Shown here one piece after another: positions 55,459 to 64,000 of a stretch of 64,000 bases of DNA. Position numbers and translations under genes: made by a program. Source of the DNA: Paracoccus saliphilus (GTDB taxonomy: Bacteria; Pseudomonadota; Alphaproteobacteria; Rhodobacterales; Rhodobacteraceae). Positions within the stretch are counted from its first letter, which is position 1. Every line of letters starts with the position of its first letter. The notes beneath the pieces were generated by a model. It was not told the DNA's origin and did no database searches. It worked only from the letters and a program-made list of their open reading frames with translations. The stretch is taken from the NCBI RefSeq assembly GCF_028553805.1, contig NZ_CP067140.1, forward strand, positions 2,790,001 to 2,854,000. The letters run 5' to 3'.

Positions 55459-57383
55459 TGGAAAACTTCCTGCTGCTGGCCACCGTCTATCTGATCACGA
55501 TGGTTATCGCCGTACCGCTATCGGCGCGGTTGGGGCTCGGTTCGGTTCTGGGCTACTTGATCTGCGGCATCCTGATCGGCCCGGTCCTGAACCTTACCGG
55601 CTCGGAGATGAGCGATCTGCAGCATTTCGCGGAATTCGGCGTGGTCATGATGCTGTTCCTGATCGGGCTGGAACTGGAACCGCGAAGCCTCTGGAACATG
55701 CGCAGCAAGCTGATCGGGCTTGGCGGCACGCAGATCCTGGCCACGATCCTGCTGATCGCACTGATCGGCACCGGCTTCGGCCTCGACTGGCAGGTGGCGC
55801 TGACGGTCGGGATGATCCTGTCGCTCAGCTCGACCGCGATCGTGCTGCAAACGCTGACGGAAAAAGGATTGATGCAGACCGGCGGCGGGCGTTCGGCATT
55901 CTCCGTATTGCTGACCCAGGACATCGCGGTGATCCCGATGATCGCGCTGATGCCGCTACTGGCTCCCGTCACGCCGCAGGGCGAGGCGGGGCATGGCGAC
56001 GAACATATCGGCGAGGCGCTGATGGCCAACCTGCCGGGCTGGGCCGCGACCCTGACGACCCTGGCCGCGGTTGGCGTCGTGATCCTGCTGGGGCAATACC
56101 TGATCCGCCCGGTCTTCCGTTTTGTCGTCTCTTCCCGCCTGCGCGAGATGGAAACGGCGATGGCCCTGCTGATCGTCGTCGGGATCGCCTCGCTGATGAT
56201 CCTCGTCGGCCTGTCCCCTGCCTTGGGCACCTTCCTGGCCGGGGTAATGCTGGCCGGGTCCGAGTTTCGGCACGAGTTGGAAGCCCAGATCGAACCGTTC
56301 AAGGGGCTGCTTCTCGGCCTGTTCTTCATCACCGTCGGCGCAGGAATGGATTTCCAGCTTCTGTTCGACAAGCCGGTTCCGGTGCTCGGCATCACCGCGG
56401 CATTGATCGGGACCAAGGCCGCGGTGCTCTGGCTGATCGCCCATCGGTCGAAAATGGGGCGAAAGGATCGCTCGCTATTCACCCTGTCACTTGCGCAGGC
56501 GGGGGAGTTTGGCTTCGTCCTGATCTCTTACGCGGTCGCGCTGGCGATTCTGCCGGATGATCTCGCCAAGGGTTTCCTGCTGGTCATCGCCCTGTCCATG
56601 CTCGTCACCCCCCTGCTGTTCATTATCCATGCGCAGCTGAGACGCCGCCTCAGCGAGATATCGGAACCAGAGACACCTGACGATGACATCGACGAGCAAC
56701 AGCCGATCATTATCGCCGGCATCGGTCGTTTCGGTCAGGTCATCAACCGTATGGTCACCATGTCCGGATTTCAGACCACGGTCCTGGACCACGATCTCAA
56801 GGTGATCCAGGTCATGCGCCGCTTTGGCTTCAAGGGCTATTTCGGCGATCCGACGCGGCCCGAAATCCTTGCCGCCGCAGGATTGGAGAAGGCCCGTATC
56901 CTTGTCGCGGCGCTGGACGATCCGGCTGCCAATCTGAAGCTGATCACATATGCGCGCGAACGCCGCCCCGATCTGCATATCATCGCCCGCGCGCGCGACC
57001 GGGTGAATGTCTACCAACTCTATGCCGCCGGGGCGAATGACATAGTGCGCGAAATGTTCGACAGCTCTCTGCGCGCCGGCCGTTACGTCCTTGAAAATGC
57101 GGGCCTGTCCGCATTCGAGGCTGCCGAGCTTGAAAAGATCTTCTACCGCCTCGACCGCGCCTCGCTGCGTGAATTGGCCGAAGTCTGGAAACCCGGCGTT
57201 CCGCTGGAACAGAATCCCGAATATATCCAACTCAGCCGGGAATTGAATCGCACTCTTGAAACCGCACTGATGAATCGTTTCGCCGACAATTCCGACGATC
57301 CTCCGCTGCCCTCCGAGAAGGAAAAGGAGACTGCACCAGCCCACGATCATCCGGTCCGCAACTCGCGCCCTGGAGGACGTTGA
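55458..57383 (+). CDS. Kef-type monovalent cation:proton antiporter with RCK domain
   Basis: 641 residues. CPA2 membrane domain about 1-390 with around 12 helices (GYLICGILIGPVLNLTG; GVVMMLFLIGLELEPRSLW; LSPALGTFLAGVMLAGSEF). The RCK/TrkA-N domain starts near 415 (IIIAGIGRFGQVINRMV, ending strand D at TVLDHD). Resembles KefB/KefC potassium efflux systems, which are gated by glutathione adducts and NAD(H). The regulator KefF/G is not nearby. Overlaps the upstream stop by one base. Confidence 0.9.
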   Translation: MENFLLLATVYLITMVIAVPLSARLGLGSVLGYLICGILIGPVLNLTGSEMSDLQHFAEFGVVMMLFLIGLELEPRSLWNMRSKLIGLGGTQILATILLIALIGTGFGLDWQVALTVGMILSLSSTAIVLQTLTEKGLMQTGGGRSAFSVLLTQDIAVIPMIALMPLLAPVTPQGEAGHGDEHIGEALMANLPGWAATLTTLAAVGVVILLGQYLIRPVFRFVVSSRLREMETAMALLIVVGIASLMILVGLSPALGTFLAGVMLAGSEFRHELEAQIEPFKGLLLGLFFITVGAGMDFQLLFDKPVPVLGITAALIGTKAAVLWLIAHRSKMGRKDRSLFTLSLAQAGEFGFVLISYAVALAILPDDLAKGFLLVIALSMLVTPLLFIIHAQLRRRLSEISEPETPDDDIDEQQPIIIAGIGRFGQVINRMVTMSGFQTTVLDHDLKVIQVMRRFGFKGYFGDPTRPEILAAAGLEKARILVAALDDPAANLKLITYARERRPDLHIIARARDRVNVYQLYAAGANDIVREMFDSSLRAGRYVLENAGLSAFEAAELEKIFYRLDRASLRELAEVWKPGVPLEQNPEYIQLSRELNRTLETALMNRFADNSDDPPLPSEKEKETAPAHDHPVRNSRPGGR

Positions 57384-57518
57384 GCCATGGTCCCGGCATT
57401 TCACTGAAACGCCAGGACTTATGCTCTTGTATCTACGCATTCAAACGGCAACCCGAGCACCTCTCTTGTCAAAGGCGCCTCGGGTTCAAGGGCGAAGGCT
57501 TGCATTGTCGATCAATGG

Positions 57519-58529
57519 CTATCCATCCAACCGTTCGATCATCCAACCTTGCTTTTCCAGAAGCCGCAGGACCCCCTGCTCGCCCGGCAGATGCAATGCG
57601 CCGAAGCCCGCAACGACACCCTTGCCGTCTTTCGCCGCGGCCTCGGCCCCTTTTGTCAGCCGATCGATCCAGCTTTGATTTCGCTGATCCATCAGCCGGG
57701 TCTGGGCAAAGGAGAATTGCTCATCCACCTCTTGCTTGTCGAGCCCCGAATTTTCATAGGCATCGAAACGCCCGAATTCCCAGATCGCCCATATATCTCC
57801 GGCGAAATAGGCATCCGTCAGCGTCACCGCGTAATCATCGGCATAGGCAGCGGCAGGCAGCGCCGAGCGGATCATGTTTTCCTCTTCCTTGTCCGTCATG
57901 CCCGAGAACAGGGTAAAGACGGTATCCCACGGCTCGAGCGCGCGGATCGGCAGTTCCGCTTCCTCGGCCTTGCCGATCAGCAGGTGATCGAGGCCCTGAA
58001 GGTCGCCCGACTGTGCCGCACCCTGCAGCACACAGGGCGACACGCCGATCATCATCGCCACATACCACGGCCGCAGCTTGGCGGTAACGGCGGCGGGCAA
58101 CCCGCGTTCGGCCATGGCGTCGGACAATGTCTTCCACTCTGCCTCGTTCAACCTCTCGGGCAATGTGGGCCCTTCCTCGTTGACCATCAGCGAGGGATCC
58201 TCGGTCAGTGCCCGGGTCAGCCGCGCTTCTTCCTTGGGCCCGGCCTCGACATACAGGGCGGCGGCGTTTTCCAGCGGATTGGCCAACCGCTTCAGCACTT
58301 GCTGATGCCGGGGATCGGGAAAATGATAGGTGCCAACCAGGGTGATCTGCGCCTGATCCCTGGTGGCGCGCCACAGGATGCCGCTGTGATTGGGGATTTC
58401 GGCAACCGCCGCATCCAACCGGTCCTGCGTGCCCTCCGGCAGTGCCGCGATCAGGTTCCTGCCTTCGCAGGTCATCGCGGCCGCAGCACCCGCCCAAAGC
58501 GCAAAAAGTCCCGCCAGCAAAACGCGCAT
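57519..58529 (-). CDS. TraB/GumN family exported protein
   Basis: 336 residues from the ATG at 58529. RVLLAGLFALWAGAAAA-MT is a signal peptide. TLVGTYHFPDPRH holds the GxxH motif near the start of the domain and VVAGFGALHLPGEQGVLRLL the second GxxH, both typical of the TraB/GumN metalloprotease-like fold. Role unclear; members are periplasmic or membrane-attached. Unlinked to the antiporter gene, to which it is convergent. Confidence 0.85.
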   Translation of the reverse strand: MRVLLAGLFALWAGAAAAMTCEGRNLIAALPEGTQDRLDAAVAEIPNHSGILWRATRDQAQITLVGTYHFPDPRHQQVLKRLANPLENAAALYVEAGPKEEARLTRALTEDPSLMVNEEGPTLPERLNEAEWKTLSDAMAERGLPAAVTAKLRPWYVAMMIGVSPCVLQGAAQSGDLQGLDHLLIGKAEEAELPIRALEPWDTVFTLFSGMTDKEEENMIRSALPAAAYADDYAVTLTDAYFAGDIWAIWEFGRFDAYENSGLDKQEVDEQFSFAQTRLMDQRNQSWIDRLTKGAEAAAKDGKGVVAGFGALHLPGEQGVLRLLEKQGWMIERLDG

Positions 58530-58630
58530 CCGAAACCTGCCTTTCCCTTGAACTGCCATATGCGGGGCAAGCTGGCATGTTTCAACTCTGCCTGCTAGCG
58601 GAATGTCCTTCAAATTATCTGAACTTCCCG

Positions 58631-58659
58631 TTGACAGTGGTGCAGCACTTGCCTAGATC
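58631..58659 (+). promoter_or_regulatory. sigma70-type promoter of groESL
   Basis: TTGACA (58631-58636) and TAGATC (58654-58659) with a 17-base spacer. The -10 ends 7 bases before the CIRCE repeat, which fits HrcA repression at the transcription start. Confidence 0.7.
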
Positions 58660-58666
58660 AGCGCTA

Positions 58667-58693
58667 TTGGCACTCACAGGTGGTGAGTGCCAA
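58667..58693 (+). promoter_or_regulatory. CIRCE element (HrcA operator)
   Basis: TTGGCACTC-N9-GAGTGCCAA, a perfect 9-bp inverted repeat matching the CIRCE consensus (TTAGCACTC-N9-GAGTGCTAA) except for a symmetric change of A/T to G/C at the third position. It overlaps the 5' end of the groESL transcript, 39 bases before groES. Confidence 0.93.
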
Positions 58694-58731
58694 CAATGAC
58701 ACTGCAACCTGAAACATCGGAGTGTTCACTC

Positions 58732-59019
58732 ATGGCTTTCAAACCGCTGCATGACCGCGTGCTGGTCCGCCGCGTCGAATCTGACGAAAAGACCAAGGGC
58801 GGTCTGATTATCCCCGATAGCGCCAAAGAAAAACCCGCTGAAGGCGAGATCATCTCGGTCGGCGAAGGCGCGCGCAAGGATTCGGGCGAACTGATCGCAC
58901 CGGCCGTCAAGGCAGGTGACCGCGTGCTGTTCGGCAAATGGTCGGGCACCGAAGTCACCATCGACGGTGAAGAACTGCTGATCATGAAGGAAAGCGACAT
59001 TCTGGGCATTACCGGCTGA
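58732..59019 (+). CDS. groES: co-chaperonin GroES
   Basis: 95 residues from the ATG at 58732; the in-frame ATG at 58687 lies inside [43 protein letters not shown] (mobile loop) and [20 protein letters not shown] are standard. Caps the GroEL folding chamber. Controlled by HrcA/CIRCE upstream and co-transcribed with groEL, 52 bases later. Confidence 0.97.
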   Translation: MAFKPLHDRVLVRRVESDEKTKGGLIIPDSAKEKPAEGEIISVGEGARKDSGELIAPAVKAGDRVLFGKWSGTEVTIDGEELLIMKESDILGITG

Positions 59020-59053
59020 TACAGCCGCCCCCGGATACGCAACTTCACGATAA

Positions 59054-60727
<1,674 letters not shown>

Positions 60728-60755
60728 TCATCCCCCTGCCCTCAGGCAGATACGG

Positions 60756-60785
60756 AAAGGGCGCCTTCGGGCGCCCTTTTCTTTT
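60756..60785 (+). terminator. intrinsic terminator after groEL
   Basis: AAAGGGCGC pairs with GCGCCCTTT, closed by a C(TTCG)G tetraloop, followed by TTCTTTT. A very stable hairpin. Confidence 0.92.
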
Positions 60786-60833
60786 GTCGCCACAACCCTA
60801 TTCTGCTGCGGAAATCGAGCAGGAGGGACAGCG

Positions 60834-61589
60834 ATGAAAACGGCAATCGTCACCGGCGCAGCACGCGGGATCGGCCTTGCGACGGCCAGGCTGTTCTCGA
60901 CGCAAGGCTGGCAAGTCGCCCTGGTGGACCGCGACAGCGAGGAGCTGGCAAAGGCCACCCCCGCTATCTCACAGGGTTTCGCGGTCGATTGCGATATCTC
61001 GGATCCCGACCGGGTCGAGACGATGGTTGCCGAGGTGCTGGCGCGGACCGGCCGCATCGACGCCGTGGTGAACAATGCCGGAGTCGCGGATTTCGGCCCC
61101 ATCGAGCAGACCGATTTCGCCCGCTGGCGCAGCGTGATGGCCACCAATCTGGATGGCACGTTCCTGGTCAGCCAAGCCTGCATTCCGGCACTGAAAAAAC
61201 AGGGCGGAGCCATTGTGAACATCGCCTCCATCTCGGGGCTGCGCGGCTCGACATTGCGGGTGGCTTACGGGACCTCCAAGGCCGCCGTGATCCAGTTGAC
61301 CCGCCAGCAGGCCGCCGAGCTGGGCGAACACGGTATCCGCGCCAATTGCGTCGCGCCCGGCCCGGTTCGCACCAAGCTGGCCATGGCCGTCCACAGCCCG
61401 GAAATCATCGCGGCCTATCACGACGCGATCCCGTTGAACCGCTATGGCAGCGAGGAAGAACTGGCCGAGGCGATCACCTTCCTGGCAAGCGAGAAGGCCA
61501 GCTATATCACCGGGCAGGTGCTGGCTGTCGATGGCGGCTTCGAGTCGACCGGCGTCGGCCTTCCCGCCTTGCGGAAAACCCCTGCCTGA
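60834..61589 (+). CDS. SDR family oxidoreductase
   Basis: 251 residues. NAD(P)-binding TGAARGIG at 7-14, NNAGVADFG, catalytic S132 and Y145-x3-K149 (YGTSK). D32 after the second strand (VALVDRD) suggests NAD rather than NADP. The GGAGGG ribosome site is good. Substrate unknown; a stand-alone gene after the groEL terminator. Confidence 0.9.
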   Translation: MKTAIVTGAARGIGLATARLFSTQGWQVALVDRDSEELAKATPAISQGFAVDCDISDPDRVETMVAEVLARTGRIDAVVNNAGVADFGPIEQTDFARWRSVMATNLDGTFLVSQACIPALKKQGGAIVNIASISGLRGSTLRVAYGTSKAAVIQLTRQQAAELGEHGIRANCVAPGPVRTKLAMAVHSPEIIAAYHDAIPLNRYGSEEELAEAITFLASEKASYITGQVLAVDGGFESTGVGLPALRKTPA

Positions 61590-61594
61590 ATCGT

Positions 61595-63133
61595 TTACGC
61601 GCTGACGACAGGCTCGACCTCCATCGCGTTGCACAGGGATTTGAAGCGGGACTCGACCACTTCCCCGGCCAGGTTCCGCCCGGTTGCCGTCAGCTTCAGT
61701 TCAAGCTGCCCGTCATCGGGCCGATACACAAGTTCCCCGGCCTCGAAAGGATCGTCGATCGAGAACATCGCGCCAAAACGCATCGCCTTTCCGAGGATCT
61801 CGGCCTCGCGCAGCTCGTCCTTGGACAGCAGTTCGAAGAGCGGGGCCATCGGCGATTTCGAGCGGCTGTTCTTGTAGCGGTGCAGCAGTGCCAAGCCCAG
61901 GAAGATCCGTTCCTGATGGCTCAGCGCCGCCATATTGGCGCGGGTCACATTGTCGAAACAGACCTCGGCGCGGTAATCGGGATGGGCGCGCCATGTCGTG
62001 TCATGCATCAGGCAGGCGGCGCGGATCAGGCGCTCACGCTCTGGCGGGACGTCCTGAAAGATCGGCAGCAGGAACTGATACAGCTTCTTGCCGAAACCGG
62101 GCATCCGCGCCATTTGCCGTTCGGTGAACCGGGCCAGCTCGATCAGCGGATCGCGCTTGCGCAACCGGTCGGACATCTGCTCGTATAACAGCCCCTCGCG
62201 GATTCCATAGCTGGACACCGCCAGTTCGGCAGGCTTGAACGTCGCGATCAGTTCAGACAGCACCCTGGATGCCAGCGGCACCAGTTCCATCCGCGAAGAC
62301 GAGATACCGACGCGGCCGCGCAACTGGTTCAGATCATGTTCGGCGATCCAGTCCACCGTCTTGCCCACCGAATCCGGTGTCATGCGATATTCATGCAGCA
62401 CGGTCATCGGATAGCCGGTCCGTTCCATGTCCAGCCGGGCAATCGCCCGCCAGGATCCACCGACCAGATAGATCCGCTCGTGATCGGTCCCCATCTTCTC
62501 TGCCAGTTCCGCCATGATCCCGCGGATATGTTTCCGCAACCCGTCCTTGCCACCCTGAACTTGCTGAAGCCGGAACGGACCAAGCTGAGAGGTCACGCGC
62601 CGGCCGACCTTGCCGCCCTCGACCTCGGCCAGCTCCATCGAGTTGCCGCCGATATCGCAGACCAGCCCCTTGGCCTCGGGCCAGCCCAGAAGCACGCCCT
62701 GCGCCGATAGCCGCGCCTCTTCCTCGCCATCGATGACCCAGAGCTTGAGACCGGTTTCACGCTCGACACGTTCCTGGAACTCGGGGCCGTCTTCTGCTTC
62801 GCGCACGGCCGCGGTGGCCACGCAGGTCAGCGGCTCGATATCCATGCCCTTGGCAAGGGCCGCGAAACGGCGCAGCGCGGCGAATCCCCGTTCGACCCCT
62901 GCCGGGTTCAACCGTCCGGTCGTGGCCATGTCCTGCCCCAGCCCGGCCATGACCTTTTCATTGTAGAAATAGGCGGGCGAGCGCGCGGCGCCGTCGAACA
63001 CCACCAGCCGGATCGAGTTCGAGCCGACATCGACCACCCCAACCCGGGACAAGGCGCGCTTTGGCAGCTTGGCAAAGAAATTATCGCCGAAAGGCTCTAC
63101 CATCTGCCCGGTCGAAGTGCGGACGCCGTTCAT
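61595..63133 (-). CDS. ppx: Ppx/GppA phosphatase family protein
   Basis: 512 residues. Actin-like ATPase fold: VGVVDVGSNSIRLVVFDG, VATAAVREAEDGPEF, LVCDIGGNSMELAEVEGG and a C-terminal HD-like half (CLMHDTTWRAHPDYR). Exopolyphosphatase and/or pppGpp hydrolase. The length suits Ppx with the extra C-terminal domain. It follows ppk1 by 56 bases on the same strand, which supports the polyphosphate role. Confidence 0.92.
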   Translation of the reverse strand: MNGVRTSTGQMVEPFGDNFFAKLPKRALSRVGVVDVGSNSIRLVVFDGAARSPAYFYNEKVMAGLGQDMATTGRLNPAGVERGFAALRRFAALAKGMDIEPLTCVATAAVREAEDGPEFQERVERETGLKLWVIDGEEEARLSAQGVLLGWPEAKGLVCDIGGNSMELAEVEGGKVGRRVTSQLGPFRLQQVQGGKDGLRKHIRGIMAELAEKMGTDHERIYLVGGSWRAIARLDMERTGYPMTVLHEYRMTPDSVGKTVDWIAEHDLNQLRGRVGISSSRMELVPLASRVLSELIATFKPAELAVSSYGIREGLLYEQMSDRLRKRDPLIELARFTERQMARMPGFGKKLYQFLLPIFQDVPPERERLIRAACLMHDTTWRAHPDYRAEVCFDNVTRANMAALSHQERIFLGLALLHRYKNSRSKSPMAPLFELLSKDELREAEILGKAMRFGAMFSIDDPFEAGELVYRPDDGQLELKLTATGRNLAGEVVESRFKSLCNAMEVEPVVSA

Positions 63134-63189
63134 TGCAAAGCCCCCTGCTTGCGCATCGCCCTAGTTAATGGCGTGATCTGTGCTATCCG

Positions 63190-64000
63190 TCAATCGGCAG
63201 AATGGGTCAGTGCCGGCACGTCACGCGCCCCCGCAGTGCCACGCCCCGAAAGCGACGGGTTCTCCATGAAGAATCGGTGGCAGTTGAACAGATCCTCGCG
63301 CCCGTCGGGCAGGTAGCGCACGAATCGCCCGTCCGGCTGCAAGAGCCAGCTTTGCGCCTCGTCCGCCATGTTCGCGGCCATGATCTGGCTGGTGATCTGG
63401 GCCTTGACGGTCTCGTTATGACATTCGACCAGCGTTTCGACCCTGCGTGACAGGTTGCGCCCCATCCAGTCGGCCGAGGAAAAGAACACCCGCGCCTTTT
63501 TCGATGGCAGGCCGTGACCATTGCCGAAACAGACGATCCGGGAATGTTCAAGATAACGGCCAATGATGGATTTTACACGAATATTTTCTGACAACCCTTT
63601 GATACCGGGCCTTACTCCGCAAATACCCCGCACGACAAGGCTGATCTGGACCCCCGCATTGCTGGCCGCGTAAAGCGCCTTGATCACATCGGTCTCGATG
63701 ATCGAATTCATCTTGGCCCAGATCGCCCCCGGGCGCCCTTGCCGGGCCAGTTCGGCCTCGCGTGCGATCAGGGCCAGCAGGTTTTCCTTCATGTCGATCG
63801 GAGAGATCGACAGATTCTCCAGCCCGTCCGGCTGAACATATCCCGACAGGTAATTGAAAACCTTGGTGGCATCCCGCCCCAGGGCCGGATCGCAGGTAAA
63901 CATCGACAGATCGGTGTAAATCCGTGCCGTGATCGGGTGATAATTGCCGGTGCCGTAATGGGTGTAGGTCACCAGCGCATCCCCTTCGCGCCGCACGATG
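63190..64000 (-). CDS. ppk1: polyphosphate kinase 1, C-terminal part (runs off the window)
   Basis: About 270 C-terminal residues; the frame continues beyond base 64000. [80 protein letters not shown] and [18 protein letters not shown] match PPK1, which makes polyphosphate from ATP by an auto-phosphorylated His. The C-terminal tail after [11 protein letters not shown] is poorly conserved. Upstream of ppx in the same direction. Confidence 0.95.
   Translation of the reverse strand, partial: IVRREGDALVTYTHYGTGNYHPITARIYTDLSMFTCDPALGRDATKVFNYLSGYVQPDGLENLSISPIDMKENLLALIAREAELARQGRPGAIWAKMNSIIETDVIKALYAASNAGVQISLVVRGICGVRPGIKGLSENIRVKSIIGRYLEHSRIVCFGNGHGLPSKKARVFFSSADWMGRNLSRRVETLVECHNETVKAQITSQIMAANMADEAQSWLLQPDGRFVRYLPDGREDLFNCHRFFMENPSLSGRGTAGARDVPALTHSAD

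Overview
The window looks like chromosomal DNA of a Rhodobacteraceae alphaproteobacterium, probably Paracoccus-like. This is inferred from the high GC content, the sdhCDA-sdhB / mch / mcl2 / mdh / sucCDAB / lpd gene neighbourhood, a DksA with a reduced zinc site, a DhnA-type class I aldolase and a CIRCE-controlled groESL. No species can be named from the sequence alone.

Layout. 1-3.9 kb: the end of an unknown gene, an exported helical-repeat protein, a Xer recombinase and a CorC/HlyC-type CBS membrane protein. 4.2-13.8 kb: a phage-derived island inserted in the 3' end of tRNA-Ser(GCU). It is bounded by a 15-bp direct repeat with candidate integrase arm sites just inside each end. Its left part is a small regulatory region: four tiny overlapping minus-strand genes, then a divergent ribbon-helix-helix repressor with its own operator and several more tiny genes. 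Its right part is a single minus-strand chain of overlapping phage genes: truncated integrase, HNH-like zinc-finger fragment, a chimera ending in a tail-tube protein, gp6-like connector, gp10 fragment, head-closure fragment, terminase small and large subunits, tape measure, a small tail-region protein and two zinc-ribbon proteins. Portal, protease and capsid genes are absent and the order is not that of a normal phage. 13.8-15.7 kb: small accessory genes, with a TetR-like palindrome ahead of a SRPBCC/monooxygenase pair.

15.7-37.3 kb: a TCA-cycle region. The succinate dehydrogenase operon (minus strand; a sulfotransferase-like gene and two lipoproteins lie between sdhA and sdhB) is followed by an ethylmalonyl-CoA-pathway group (mch, DUF1737, NnrU, mcl2) and a TauE exporter. 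Then, on the plus strand, come mdh, an exported protein, sucC, sucD, a lipoprotein, sucA, sucB, an EVE-domain protein, a MAPEG protein, lpd and a lytic transglycosylase. The sdh and suc upstream regions each carry two GTGATCAC palindromes with centres exactly 21 bp apart, which suggests one unidentified regulator acting on both operons.

37.4-52.3 kb: fba and pgk, a cytosolic/exported cyclophilin pair, a PPDK-like protein with an altered nucleotide-binding domain, a SleB-type hydrolase, folB-folP-glmM, a flavin monooxygenase with a DJ-1 protein, dksA, a MoxR ATPase and a SIMPL protein. 52.4-64 kb: a giant TolA/PilP-like protein coupled to a Kef-type antiporter, a TraB/GumN protein, groES-groEL, an SDR oxidoreductase, Ppx/GppA and the end of ppk1, which runs off the right edge. 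Several terminator hairpins separate these units.
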